Of a DNA stretch of 64,000 bases, positions 53,082 through 61,863 are shown piece by piece; position 1 is the first letter of the stretch, and every line of letters starts with the position of its first letter. The position numbers were made by a program, and so were the translations under genes. This stretch comes from Jeongeupia sp. USM3. Its GTDB lineage: Bacteria; Pseudomonadota; Gammaproteobacteria; Burkholderiales; Chitinibacteraceae. The notes beneath the pieces were generated by a model. It searched no databases and had not been told where the DNA came from. It saw only the letters and a program-made list of their open reading frames with translations. Location of the stretch: contig NZ_CP017668.1 in NCBI RefSeq assembly GCF_001808185.1, positions 2,604,001 through 2,668,000 on the forward strand, written 5' to 3'.

Positions 53082-54353
53082 ATGGCAACAACATCTGGCA
53101 AGGCCATCCCGGTACTGGTGTCCAGTACCTTCGCGTTCACCATCAGTTTTGCGGTCTGGATGATGTTTGCCGTCATCGGCATCCCGATCAAGGCGCAGCT
53201 CGGCCTCAGCGAAACCCAGTTCGGCCTGCTCGCGGCCATGCCGGTGCTGACCGGCTCGCTGGTGCGCGTGCCGCTGGGGATCTGGACCGACCGTTTCGGC
53301 GGCCGCATCGTCATGTTCGTACTGCTGCTGAGCACGGTGATCCCGATCTGGCTGATGAGCTACGCGACCGAGTACTGGCAGTTCCTGGTGCTGGCGCTCT
53401 TTGTCGGCATTGCCGGCGGCTCGTTCTCGGTCGGCACGCCGTACGTGGCGCGCTGGTTTCCGCCGCACCGCAAGGGGCTGGCGATGGGGGTGTTCGGGGC
53501 CGGCAATTCGGGCTCGGCGCTGACCAAGTTCGTCGCGCCGGCGCTGATCGTGGCTGCGGGCGGTGCGTGGATGATCGTGCCGCAGGTCTACGCGGTGGCG
53601 ATGCTCGTCACCGCCGTGCTGTTCTGGTTCGGCTCGGCGTCCGATCCGGCGCACCGGGTCGCGTCGGCGACCAGCGTCCGCGCCCAGTTCGCGCTGCTGA
53701 AAGACCCGCGGGTCTGGCGCTACTGCCAGTACTACTCGGTGGTGTTCGGCGGCTACGTGGCGCTGGCGCTGTGGATGACCAAGTACTACATCGGCGAATA
53801 CGGTTTCGACATCCGCCTTGCCGCGCTGCTGGCGGCGTGCTTCTCGCTGCCCGGCGGCGTGCTGCGTGCGCTCGGCGGCTGGATTTCGGACCGCCACGGT
53901 GCCTACAGGACGACCTGGCTGGTGATGTGGGTGTGCTGGGTGGCGTTCTTCATCCTCAGCTACCCGCAGACCGACTTCACCATCCAGACCGTCAACGGCC
54001 CGCGCACCTTCCATGTCGGCCTCGACCCGTGGCTGTTCACGGTGCTGCTGTTCGTCGTCGGCATCGCCACGGCGATCGGCAAGGCGTCGGTGTTCAAGTT
54101 CATTTCGGACGACTTCGGCGACAACATCGGCGCGGTATCGGGCATCGTCGGTCTGGCCGGCGGTCTGGGCGGCTTCCTGCTGCCCATCCTCTTCGGCGCC
54201 GCGCTCGACCTGACCGGCGTGCGTTCGAGCTGCTTCATGCTGCTCTACGGCACCGTCTGCGTCAGCCTCGTCTGGATGCACTTCAGCTTCCGGCGTGAAG
54301 AAGTCGCCGCCGGGCAGAAGGCGCTTGCGCGCAGCGGCCGTCGGGCTACTTGA
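53082..54353 (+). CDS. narK: Nitrate/nitrite transporter, NarK family (MFS)
   Basis: 423 residues from ATG 53082 with GGAG upstream; a GTG at 53055 lacks a site. About twelve membrane helices are present. NarK/NRT marks include the A-motif GIWTDRFGGRIVM, the nitrate signature GVFGAGNSGSALTKFVAPAL in helix 5 and the second-half signature VSGIVGLAGGLGGFLLPILF. It should move nitrate in, or exchange nitrate for nitrite, across the inner membrane. No nitrate reductase gene is in the window. Its end overlaps the convergent yaeQ end by 8 bp. Confidence 0.88.
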   Translation: MATTSGKAIPVLVSSTFAFTISFAVWMMFAVIGIPIKAQLGLSETQFGLLAAMPVLTGSLVRVPLGIWTDRFGGRIVMFVLLLSTVIPIWLMSYATEYWQFLVLALFVGIAGGSFSVGTPYVARWFPPHRKGLAMGVFGAGNSGSALTKFVAPALIVAAGGAWMIVPQVYAVAMLVTAVLFWFGSASDPAHRVASATSVRAQFALLKDPRVWRYCQYYSVVFGGYVALALWMTKYYIGEYGFDIRLAALLAACFSLPGGVLRALGGWISDRHGAYRTTWLVMWVCWVAFFILSYPQTDFTIQTVNGPRTFHVGLDPWLFTVLLFVVGIATAIGKASVFKFISDDFGDNIGAVSGIVGLAGGLGGFLLPILFGAALDLTGVRSSCFMLLYGTVCVSLVWMHFSFRREEVAAGQKALARSGRRAT

Positions 54354-54885
54354 GCGTGTCGAACTCGACGAGCAGCGTGGTCTTCTCGTCGTTGAGCCAG
54401 AGCTGGCCGTCCTGGATCGTCACCTGCAGCCGCATCGAGCGCTCGAGCATGGCGCCGAGCGCGCCCAGCGTGTCGTTGTCGATCGCCAGCACGTGCAGAT
54501 TGTCGAAGCGCGCAAAGCCGCCGGCCATCGGCGCCCACCAGGTGTCGGCAAAGCGCGGGCCGCCGTAGGCGTAGATCCACGCCTCACCGGCGCGCTGTGC
54601 GGCGCGGCGGATGCGTTTTTCGTCGGGCTGGCCCAGCTCGATCATCACCTCGATCTCGTCGACGAGGTTCTTCTGCCACAGCGCCGGCTCTTCGTCGTCG
54701 CTGATGCCCTTGCCGAAGGCCAGCGTCTCGCTGGCGTGGCGGGCAAAGGCAACCAGACGCAGCATCAGCCGCTCCGGCGTTTCCGACGGGTGCTGGGCGA
54801 CGGTGAGCGCATGGGTTTCGTAATAACCGCGATCCATGTCGGCGATATTGAGTTCGGCTTTGTAGATCGTGGCCTTGAGCGCCAT
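54346..54885 (-). CDS. yaeQ: YaeQ family protein
   Basis: 179 residues. The opening MALKATIYKAELNIADMDRG followed by YYETHALTVAQHPSETPERL is the YaeQ signature. Later motifs KGISDDEEPALWQKN and IELGQPDEKRIRRAA show the PD-(D/E)XK nuclease-like core noted for this family (Asp/Glu-rich loop, then Glu, then Gln/Lys). The role is unresolved; older reports linked YaeQ to RfaH suppression. It is cytoplasmic. It converges on narK, with stop codons overlapping. Confidence 0.92.
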   Translation of the reverse strand: MALKATIYKAELNIADMDRGYYETHALTVAQHPSETPERLMLRLVAFARHASETLAFGKGISDDEEPALWQKNLVDEIEVMIELGQPDEKRIRRAAQRAGEAWIYAYGGPRFADTWWAPMAGGFARFDNLHVLAIDNDTLGALGAMLERSMRLQVTIQDGQLWLNDEKTTLLVEFDTLK

Positions 54886-55064
54886 GGCGGTTCCGTGTGG
54901 GGGAAAAGGGAAAAAGGCGCAACAGTTTAGTGCAGCGCAAACGAATCGGCGAGAAAAGGGCGCTCGGGGAGCCGGGCGGCGGGTGCGGTTCCCCGGAAAT
55001 GGGCATAAAATCGTGTTTTTTCACGGACGACGGTTGTCCGGTATCTCAACCCGTGGGGCAAGCA

Positions 55065-56273
55065 ATGAATCTGGCGGATGTGCAGGCGAAGTATCAGGCG
55101 TTCAAGGAACTCGGTCTCAAACTCGACATGTCGCGCGGCAAGCCGGCGCCGGAGCAGCTCGATCTGTCGCTGCCGCTGCTCGACGCGCTCGACGGCTTCA
55201 AGACCGCCGACGGCACCGACACCCGCAACTACGGCGGCACCGTCGCCGAAGCGCGCACGCTGTTCGCCAGCCTGCTCGAGGTGCCGGCCGGCCAGATCGT
55301 CGTCGACGGCAGTGCCAGCCTGTCGCTGATGCACGATGTGCTGATCTACAGCGTGGTCTACGGCCAGCCCGGCCATGCGCCGTGGGCGGGCCAGAACCCG
55401 GCCTTCATCTGCCCGGTGCCGGGGTACGACCGTCACTTCGCGATCTGCGAAGCGCTCGGCATCCGCATGATCAATGTGCCGATGACGGAAAATGGCCCGG
55501 ACATGGACGAAGTCGAGCGCCTTGTCGCGTCGGACGCCAGCATCAAGGGCATGTGGAACGTGCCGAAGTACAGCAACCCGGGGGGCGTGGTGTATTCGGA
55601 CGAAACCGTCCGCCGCCTGGCCGCGATGAAGACCGCTGCGCCGGACTTCATCCTGATGTGGGACGACGCGTACCGCTTCCACCACCTCACCGAAGAGAAC
55701 ATCGTCAACGCCAACGTGATCGATGCCTGCGCCGCTGCCGGCAACGCCAACCGCGCCTGGGTGTTCGCGTCGACGTCGAAGGTCACCTTCGCCGGTGCCG
55801 GCCTGGCCGCCGTGGCCAGCTCGCCTGAGAACATCGCCTGGTGGACCAAGAAGTCGGGCATCCGCAGCATCGGTCCGGACAAGGTCAACCAGCTGCGCCA
55901 CGTGCGTTTCCTCAAGGACCGTGCCGGTCTGGAAGCGCTGATGGTCAAGCACCGCGAAATCCTCGCGCCGAAGTTCGACGCCGCGCTGGCGCAGTTCGAA
56001 GCCGTGCTCGGCGGCATCGAAGGCGTGAGCTGGACCTACCCGAAGGGCGGTTACTTCATCGATCTGGTGACGCCGAACGGCTTCGCCAGGCAGACCGTTG
56101 AACTCGCCAAGGCCGCCGGCATCACGCTGACCCCGGCCGGTGCCGCGTTCCCGTACGGCAAGGACCCGAAGGACGCACATATCCGCATCGCGCCGAGCTT
56201 CCCGTCGCTGAAGGAAATCACCCAGGCGGCCGAAGGCATTGCGCTGGCCTTGCGCCTCGCAATCGGCCGCTAA
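55065..56273 (+). CDS. PLP-dependent aminotransferase (class I/II, MocR-type group)
   Basis: 402 residues from ATG 55065. The fold-type I pattern is present: LDMSRGKPAPEQLDLSLPLL near the N-terminus, DGSASLSLMHDV, PVPGYDRHFAI, WNVPKYSNPGG, MWDDAYRFHHL and the PLP-lysine segment ASTSKVTFAGAG. The phosphate-binding Arg is in the C-terminal HIRIAPSFPS. These features match the aspartate-aminotransferase-like family with the S-R-G-K-P motif (PF12897-like). The amino-group donor is probably Asp or Glu (inference). Its stop abuts two tandem copies of the structured repeat. Confidence 0.87.
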   Translation: MNLADVQAKYQAFKELGLKLDMSRGKPAPEQLDLSLPLLDALDGFKTADGTDTRNYGGTVAEARTLFASLLEVPAGQIVVDGSASLSLMHDVLIYSVVYGQPGHAPWAGQNPAFICPVPGYDRHFAICEALGIRMINVPMTENGPDMDEVERLVASDASIKGMWNVPKYSNPGGVVYSDETVRRLAAMKTAAPDFILMWDDAYRFHHLTEENIVNANVIDACAAAGNANRAWVFASTSKVTFAGAGLAAVASSPENIAWWTKKSGIRSIGPDKVNQLRHVRFLKDRAGLEALMVKHREILAPKFDAALAQFEAVLGGIEGVSWTYPKGGYFIDLVTPNGFARQTVELAKAAGITLTPAGAAFPYGKDPKDAHIRIAPSFPSLKEITQAAEGIALALRLAIGR

Positions 56274-56428
56274 AAAATCCACGCAATTCGGCGGCTGCGC
56301 CTGCGCATCTCACGCCCGTCCGATGCTCGAAATCCTCATGGACACGACGTCCATTCCGGTTTCTGTGCTTCGGGCGAACGTGACCTGCTTGGGCTCGCTC
56401 GCCGACCTGCGCGGATTTGGTACTGAAT
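56274..56428 (+). repeat. Structured intergenic repeat, copy A1
   Basis: Starts at the base after the TAA of the aminotransferase gene. The start AAATCCACGCA is nearly the inverse of the end TGCGCGGATTT. In between are GGCGGCTGCGCCTG, CGTCCGATGC, CCTC, hairpin ATGGAC-acgac-GTCCAT (56338-56354), CCGGTTTCT, GCTTCGGGCG and GGGCTCGCTCGCCGACC. Confidence 0.85.
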
Positions 56429-56570
56429 CTGCGGCTGCGCCTGCGCATCTCACGCCCATCCGATGCTCGAAATCCTCATGGACACGACGTCCATTCCGGT
56501 TTCTGTGCTTCGGGCGAACGTGACCTGCTTGGGCTCGCTCGCCGCCTTGCGCGGATTTTGCGTTGAATAC
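56429..56570 (+). repeat. Structured intergenic repeat, copy A2 (tandem)
   Basis: Repeats A1 with a 140-bp period and only a few differences, mainly CCCATCC for CCCGTCC and the last 30 bases. Its hairpin is at 56478-56494. The small open frames inside A1 and A2 are judged spurious. Confidence 0.88.
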
Positions 56571-56606
56571 AAAACCGCTGCCCGGCTTGCCCGGCGGCGG
56601 TTTTTC
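56571..56606. terminator. Intrinsic terminator after the tandem repeats
   Basis: AAAACCGCTGCC pairs with GGCGGCGGTTTTT with one interruption and a loop CGGCTTGCCC, then further T's. It closes the aminotransferase transcription unit 300 bp after the stop codon, so the repeats are probably transcribed. Confidence 0.75.
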
Positions 56607-56760
56607 TTTGCTCAAGTGGTCGCGGTGACGGGTGCACGCTTGGGTCGGGAGATGAGTCGGTGTTGTCCGGCATCCAGTGCGGCTTTGCCCGTGTTGCGCT
56701 GCAGGTAAAGCGCCGACGGATGCGGTCGTCGTGGGGTGGCCGGCGGCTTATGCTGTCGGC

Positions 56761-57660
56761 ATGAATGATTCCCCGCTCTGGACTGCCGGCTTCCGGCACT
56801 TTGTCGGTCTGCGCTTCATGCCGCTGGCCATGCACGACGGCCCGCCGCCGCCACCCGGCGATGTCGACCGCTTCGCCTTCTGCTTCGTCGCGGCAGGCTC
56901 GGCGGCGGTGAGCATCGGCGGAGCCAGCCAGCTTGTCGCCGCGCCGGCGGTGTTGCTGCTCGACGAGACGCTGCGGCCGGCGTTCGACGCTGCGCGCGGC
57001 CTGCGCTGCGACAGCGTCGTGTTCCACCCGGGCATCGTCAACGACGCGCTCGAACCGGCCGCCTTGCGCGCCGGCAGCTATGTCGGCACGGCGATGCAGG
57101 ATGCCGACGTGCTCGATCCCTTCATCAGCGCGTCGCCGCTGCGCCGCTGCCTTGCGCTGTCGCCGGCACTCGCAGCGCAGACGGCGGCGACGCTGGCGCA
57201 GATGCGCACACTGCTTTCGAACCAGGACGACCCGCGCTGGCCGTGCCGGACCCGGGCGGCGTGGATTGCCCTGCTGTTCGGCCTGCGTGCCGCGTGGGAG
57301 GCGAGCGACCCGGCGCTGCCGATGCCTGGCGATGCACGCATCGCCACGGCGCTGCAGTGGGTGCACGACCACTATGCCGAATCGTTCACCGTCGACGCAC
57401 TGGCGCGCCTTGCCGGCTGCAACCGCACGACGCTGAACGACGGTTTCCGCGCGCACACCGGTCACAGCGTGCGGGCCTACGTCGTCACGCTGCGCATGCG
57501 CGCGGCGTCGCAACTGCTGCGCGACACGCTGATCCCGGTCGGCGACGTGATGGCCAGGGTCGGTTACGACAACCCCAGCCATTTCAGCCGGACCTTCCGG
57601 ACGATCACCGGCCTGACGCCCGGCGCCTACCGGCAGCGCGAGTGCTGGATGAACGGCTAA
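56761..57660 (+). CDS. AraC-family transcriptional regulator
   Basis: 299 residues from ATG 56761. The C-terminal about 100 residues are the double helix-turn-helix of AraC proteins: DALARLAGCNRTTLNDGFRA then VGDVMARVGYDNPSHFSRTF and RTITGLTPGAYRQR. The N-terminal part is a likely ligand-binding cupin-like domain, rich in Ala and Pro, without a recognisable ligand signature. It is probably a transcription activator. The immediate neighbours do not reveal its target; it may act elsewhere or on itself. Confidence 0.88.
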   Translation: MNDSPLWTAGFRHFVGLRFMPLAMHDGPPPPPGDVDRFAFCFVAAGSAAVSIGGASQLVAAPAVLLLDETLRPAFDAARGLRCDSVVFHPGIVNDALEPAALRAGSYVGTAMQDADVLDPFISASPLRRCLALSPALAAQTAATLAQMRTLLSNQDDPRWPCRTRAAWIALLFGLRAAWEASDPALPMPGDARIATALQWVHDHYAESFTVDALARLAGCNRTTLNDGFRAHTGHSVRAYVVTLRMRAASQLLRDTLIPVGDVMARVGYDNPSHFSRTFRTITGLTPGAYRQRECWMNG

Positions 57661-57799
57661 GTGCGGCCAATGCCCGGCATTTCCTGGGCGCAGTGCAACG
57701 GTGCCGGCAAGGCATACGAAACGCCCCACGGGGACGCCTTGTGGTCGCAACCAAGGAGTACGGCAAGCGGGCACAACAACGCCGGTTTGGCGAGCCGCT

Positions 57800-58411
57800 C
57801 TAATGCTGCGCCCGGTTGACGATGCGCTGGCCGACGTCGCGGGCGCGGATGGCCGCGGCCGGGTCGCCCTGCAGCGCCGCGGCCCGGTACCAGTGCCAGG
57901 CTTGCGCCAGATCGCGCGGGACGCCGTCGCCGCGTTCGTACAGCGTCGCGACGATGTACTGCGCGCCGATGTCGCCGCCTTCGGCCGCCCGTTCGTACCA
58001 GCGCGCGGCGCGGCGCATGTCCTGCGGCGCACCGCGGCCGAGGAAATACTGGGTTGCCAGATCGACCTGCGCACCGGTGTGGCCCTGGCGTGCGGCGAGT
58101 TCGAACCAGCGTGTCGCCTCGGTCTGCGAGCGCGGCACGCCATGCCCCTGCTCGTACAGCCGGCCGAGCATGCACTGCGCCGGCGGCGAGCCGGATTCGG
58201 CGGCAAAGCGCAGCCAGTGCAGTACGGCCGTGTCGTCGCCGGCCAGCCCTTCGCCGTTGAGCTGCAGCATCGCCTGCGCTGCAACATCGCCGGTTCCGGC
58301 GCCGGCCTGGTACTGGCGTGCGGCGTCGCGACCGTCGCCGCGATGGTGGGCCGTCCAGGCCGGATCGGCCGCGCCCGCAAGCGCCAGGCACAGCATCAGC
58401 AGTAAATGCAT
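57800..58411 (-). CDS. Secreted Sel1-repeat protein
   Basis: 203 residues from ATG 58411. A signal peptide covers about residues 1-15 (MHLLLMLCLALAGAA). Four Sel1-like repeats follow, with the pattern A-x-x-x-L-G-x-x-Y-x-x-G-x-G-V-x-x-D: AQCMLGRLYEQGHGVPRSQT, AQVDLATQYFLGRGAPQDMR and AQYIVATLYERGDGVPRDLA are the clearest, with AQAMLQLNGEGLAGDDTAVL as the first. Such solenoids bind partner proteins in the periplasm. The partner is not apparent from the context. It converges on the AraC gene. Confidence 0.83.
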   Translation of the reverse strand: MHLLLMLCLALAGAADPAWTAHHRGDGRDAARQYQAGAGTGDVAAQAMLQLNGEGLAGDDTAVLHWLRFAAESGSPPAQCMLGRLYEQGHGVPRSQTEATRWFELAARQGHTGAQVDLATQYFLGRGAPQDMRRAARWYERAAEGGDIGAQYIVATLYERGDGVPRDLAQAWHWYRAAALQGDPAAAIRARDVGQRIVNRAQH

Positions 58412-58817
58412 CTCGACCCCCAGTGCGGCTGTGCCGCGGCTGCGACCCTGTTGCAAGGCGACAGACGGTCAGGCAGCGATATTGACTTGGCGGTGCCGGC
58501 CTTGCATTGCACCGGGGCACGTGTGGGCCTGCTGATGGGGGAGGGAGCGCGTGCCTGGTCTCAGTCTAAGCAGCGAAACCGGCCGGCGGTGCCGCCGCTG
58601 CGGCCTGTGCAGCGCCGGTTGACCGGCGGTTGCCAAAGCCATGGCGGCGCTTGAGTCAGGCTGTCGACCGGTTTGCCAGAGCTGACTTCGGGCTGGCATT
58701 GCGGCGGCGGAATGCCGCCGCGCCGCGAGCGCAATAGGGGAATCTCTGTTTGCTGCAATGCACCAGGCGACCGCAGCCGGCGCTATGATCGTCGCGTAGA
58801 CCGAACGGAGACGGACG
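58412..58817. other. Divergent intergenic region without genes
   Basis: 406 bp between the Sel1-repeat gene and the DUF3422 gene. A dyad GGCATT/AATGCC (58695-58716) with an inner G/C-rich arm is the only clear structure. TATGAT near 58784 could be a -10 box for DUF3422, but no -35 at the proper distance is seen. Confidence 0.3.
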
Positions 58818-60116
58818 ATGACCACGGCGACCGAGATCAAGCTCAACGAATATCCGCAACGCCGGCTGCTGAATGACGAGGCCCATGCCCGGCCGTTCGA
58901 ACCGGCGACGACGCCGGGGCAGGTCAGCTACATCGCCTACCTGAACCGGAACGTGAGCGCCGAGCAGGAGCGCTGGCTGGTCGGCGAGCTGTGCGCCTGG
59001 TTCAGGGCGGCCCCGCCCGAGCCCGGGCAGGTGCATTTTTCGGTCAACCTCGGGCCGCTGCGCTTCAAGTGGGCACGGCACAGCGAATTCTCGTCGTTCA
59101 CCTTCTCGCGTCATGGTGAAAGCATGGTGCCGTTCGCCGGCAACGTGCTCGAACGATTGCCGCCGGACTGGCTGGCGCAATTGCCGGGCAATGTGCTGCT
59201 GGCGACGCACGCGGTACTGCTCGCCGAGGCCGAACTGCCGGTGCCGCTCGAGGAGATCGGTGCGCGTTACTTCGACGGCAACGACCTGATCGGCGCGCGG
59301 ATCGGCGAAGGCAGCGGCACCGCGTGCACCGATTTCCGCATCCACGCCGACGGCTTTTCGCGCTACCTCGTCATCGACCACAGCATGGGCCGGCGTCAGG
59401 CCGGGCGGATGCTGCAGCGGCTGCTCGAGATCGACACCTACCGGATGCTCGCCTTCCTGGCGCTGCCGGTGGCCAAGAGCATTTCGCCCGAACTGACCGA
59501 CGCCGACCGCGAACTCGCCGAGCTGACCACGGCGATGTCGAGCGCGCGGCAGGACGACGAGCCGGCGCTGCTCGACCGGCTGACCAAGCTCGCCGCACGG
59601 ATCGAAAGCGCGCTGTCGCTGACCGACTACCGCTTCTCGGCCGCGCATGCCTACCACGAGCTGGTGCGCCGCCGCGTCGGCGAACTGCGCGAGCTGCGCA
59701 TCCAGGGCGTCCAGCCCTTCCACGAATTCGTCGAGCGCCGGCTCGGCCCGGCGATGGAAACGTGCGAATCGGTCGCCCGGCGCCAGCGCGTACTGGCGGC
59801 GCGGGTCGCGCGGGCGTCGTCGTTGCTGCGTACCCGCGTCGACATCACCCACGAAAAGCAGAACCAGGCGCTGCTCGAGTCGATGGACAAGCGTGCCCAT
59901 CTGCAACTGCGGCTGCAGGAAACCGTCGAGGGGCTGTCGGTTGCGGCGATCACCTATTACACGGTCGGCCTGGTCGGCTACGCGGCCAAGGGGCTCAAGT
60001 CCGCCGGCGTCTACGTCAACCCGGAGCTGGCGACCGGGATCGCGATTCCGGTCGTCGCGCTGCTGGTTGCACTTGGCCTGCGGCGGATGCGCAAGGCGCT
60101 GATGCACGAGGCCTGA
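58818..60116 (+). CDS. DUF3422 membrane-anchored protein
   Basis: 432 residues. The opening YPQRRLLNDEAHARPFEPAT and GQVHFSVNLGPLRFKWARHS, then FSRHGESMVPF, match DUF3422 over its length. The middle is helical and coiled-coil-like, with the last about 100 residues holding KQNQALLESMDKRAHLQLRL and two hydrophobic helices (VAAITYYTVGLVGYAAKGLK; ATGIAIPVVALLVALGL). It is thus a membrane-anchored cytoplasmic protein. Function is not known. It converges on the Tad operon end, one base apart. Confidence 0.88.
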   Translation: MTTATEIKLNEYPQRRLLNDEAHARPFEPATTPGQVSYIAYLNRNVSAEQERWLVGELCAWFRAAPPEPGQVHFSVNLGPLRFKWARHSEFSSFTFSRHGESMVPFAGNVLERLPPDWLAQLPGNVLLATHAVLLAEAELPVPLEEIGARYFDGNDLIGARIGEGSGTACTDFRIHADGFSRYLVIDHSMGRRQAGRMLQRLLEIDTYRMLAFLALPVAKSISPELTDADRELAELTTAMSSARQDDEPALLDRLTKLAARIESALSLTDYRFSAAHAYHELVRRRVGELRELRIQGVQPFHEFVERRLGPAMETCESVARRQRVLAARVARASSLLRTRVDITHEKQNQALLESMDKRAHLQLRLQETVEGLSVAAITYYTVGLVGYAAKGLKSAGVYVNPELATGIAIPVVALLVALGLRRMRKALMHEA

Positions 60117-60117
60117 G

Positions 60118-61572
60118 TCAGTACGCCAGCGCCGCGCCGGCGCTCTGGCAGCGGGCGGAAATCAGCTTGACCTGCGCGGTGCCGACGTTGACGCCGAGGC
60201 CTTTCAGCAGGCCGAGCACCAGCGTGTCGATGCCCAAGAGCGGAATCCCCAGCAGCGTCTGGCTGCTGCCGACCTTGACCGGGTTGGGGGCCTGGACCGA
60301 GCCGTCCGCGTCGACGGTGAATGCAATGGGCTGCACCCCGGGGGCGACCGGGAGGCAGGGTATCAACGGAATCCCCAGCAGCGAGGTGCTGATGCAGGCC
60401 GCGGCCTTTGATACCTCGATCTCGACCTTGGTCTGATCACCATCGCAACTGACCTTGGAAAGCGCCGCCCGGGCCGGTGCTACCTGTACGCCGACCGTGA
60501 GTGCCGGCGGCAAAAGCGGCAGTTGCACCGCCGCCAGGTGGATCGACGACTGATTGCCGTGAGCCTCGGTATACCACGTGTTGTCGGCCTTCTTCCCCGG
60601 TCGCCCGGCGGCGTACACCGCCGGTTTGACCAGCGTGGCGCTGATTTCGGCCAGCCCGAGTGCACCAAGGCCGAGGTTCAGCCCCAGGTTGACGGCGCTG
60701 TTCTTGTTGGCGAGCTGCAGGCCCGACATCAGCAGGTCGCCGGCCGACAGCTCGGTGGCAAGGCCGCTCGGTGCATCGACGAGTGCCAGCTTCAGGATGC
60801 CGGCGAAGGCGCCGTTCTCGCCGATCCGGACCGGTGCGTTGGCGACCGTCGTCGACAGCAGCTTCCCGGCCGCAACGGCGGCGGCGCTGTCGCCCCGCGC
60901 CTGCAGCGCATTGACGGTGGCAACGCGGTACTGCTCGTAGGTGACCGTGGTATCGAGCAGCGCATCCATGCTGGCCGCGCCGAGCTGGGCCATCAGTTCG
61001 CCGACGGTGATCCGCGATGCGAGCAGCGCACTGTTGTCGGCCAAGGTCAGCGGCACGTTGACGCCAAGCCCCTTGAGCACGTTGTTCAGGTCGGCCAGCG
61101 CCGCGTTGCCGGTATCGACTTCGAGCAGCGCACTGCCGAGCGAAAACGACGCGTAGCTCTGTGTCGGCATCGCGATCGCCTGCGCCGAGACCGCCTGATT
61201 GCCCGGCAGGAAGAACAGCTGGAACGTGGGCTGATCGACCTGGATCCGGACGGCATTGGCGCCGCTGCCGGCCGGCACCGTGCCGCAGGCGGCCTCGTTC
61301 GACAGCGTTTTCGGCGATGCAGGCTGCCAGTGGCCGGTAAAGCACTGGACGCTTGCCGTACCCGCGCCGTTGGCCGCGGCGCTCTGGTCCGCCGCCGCCT
61401 TGGGGTTGAAGTAGAGCGATTGCGCGGCGGCCAGCGCGGCAAAGTCGGCGATCTTCTGCAGCTCGCGCCGCTCGACATACAGCCGGCCCGCGTCGAGCAC
61501 GCCGAGCAGCACGACGCCGAGCAGCAGCGTCGCCCCGACGGCCAGCGCCATCCCGCCGTGCTGGCGTTTCAT
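60118..61572 (-). CDS. tadG: TadG-like Flp pilus-assembly protein
   Basis: 484 residues. The N-terminus has the TadE/TadG pseudopilin-like pattern: Q-H-G-G-M-A-L-A-V-G followed by a hydrophobic helix, then LYVERRELQKIADFAALAAA, the typical putative Flp pilus-assembly TadG/E segment. The rest is a long exported domain of low complexity, rich in Leu, Gly and Ala, without a von Willebrand motif. It would sit in the inner membrane with its body in the periplasm. It is the last gene of the Tad cluster visible here, after the DUF3613 gene. Confidence 0.8.
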   Translation of the reverse strand: MKRQHGGMALAVGATLLLGVVLLGVLDAGRLYVERRELQKIADFAALAAAQSLYFNPKAAADQSAAANGAGTASVQCFTGHWQPASPKTLSNEAACGTVPAGSGANAVRIQVDQPTFQLFFLPGNQAVSAQAIAMPTQSYASFSLGSALLEVDTGNAALADLNNVLKGLGVNVPLTLADNSALLASRITVGELMAQLGAASMDALLDTTVTYEQYRVATVNALQARGDSAAAVAAGKLLSTTVANAPVRIGENGAFAGILKLALVDAPSGLATELSAGDLLMSGLQLANKNSAVNLGLNLGLGALGLAEISATLVKPAVYAAGRPGKKADNTWYTEAHGNQSSIHLAAVQLPLLPPALTVGVQVAPARAALSKVSCDGDQTKVEIEVSKAAACISTSLLGIPLIPCLPVAPGVQPIAFTVDADGSVQAPNPVKVGSSQTLLGIPLLGIDTLVLGLLKGLGVNVGTAQVKLISARCQSAGAALAY

Positions 61573-61573
61573 C

Positions 61574-61849
61574 TCATTTCATCCCGCTGGTCCGCACCGA
61601 ATTGACGTCCACCGTCGGCATCGGCGTGTCGAAGCTCTTCTGGTAGCGCTGGTAGGCGCGTACCGCCTGCTCCGAGCGCGCCGGCAGCGGTGACGCTGCG
61701 GCGCCGCTGACCTGCAGTGCGAACCACGCGCGGGTGGCATCGCCGACCCGGTAGGTTGTCGTGACGGGCGTGTCCGGCGATCCGGCCGGGGCGGTGTCGG
61801 CGGCATGGGCCGGTCCGGCGAGCGCGAGCAGCAAAAGCCAGGGTTTCAT
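61574..61849 (-). CDS. DUF3613-like small secreted Tad-locus protein
   Basis: 91 residues from ATG 61849, with GGAGAAG upstream. A signal peptide covers residues 1-16 (MKPWLLLLALAGPAHA). The mature part contains GDATRAWFALQVSGAAASPL, SEQAVRAYQRYQKSFD and ends SGMK. This pattern is the DUF3613 family, usually encoded inside Tad loci, with unknown function. The gene lies between tadD and tadG with only a base between it and tadG. Confidence 0.8.
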   Translation of the reverse strand: MKPWLLLLALAGPAHAADTAPAGSPDTPVTTTYRVGDATRAWFALQVSGAAASPLPARSEQAVRAYQRYQKSFDTPMPTVDVNSVRTSGMK

Positions 61850-61863
61850 GAGCTTCTCCACGG

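Noticed and set aside
56274..56570. CRISPR array
   Set aside because: Only two 140-bp units with no spacer structure.
56239..56708. Small ORFs inside the tandem repeats
   Set aside because: The open frames only reflect the repeat sequence, recur with it, and lack ribosome sites.
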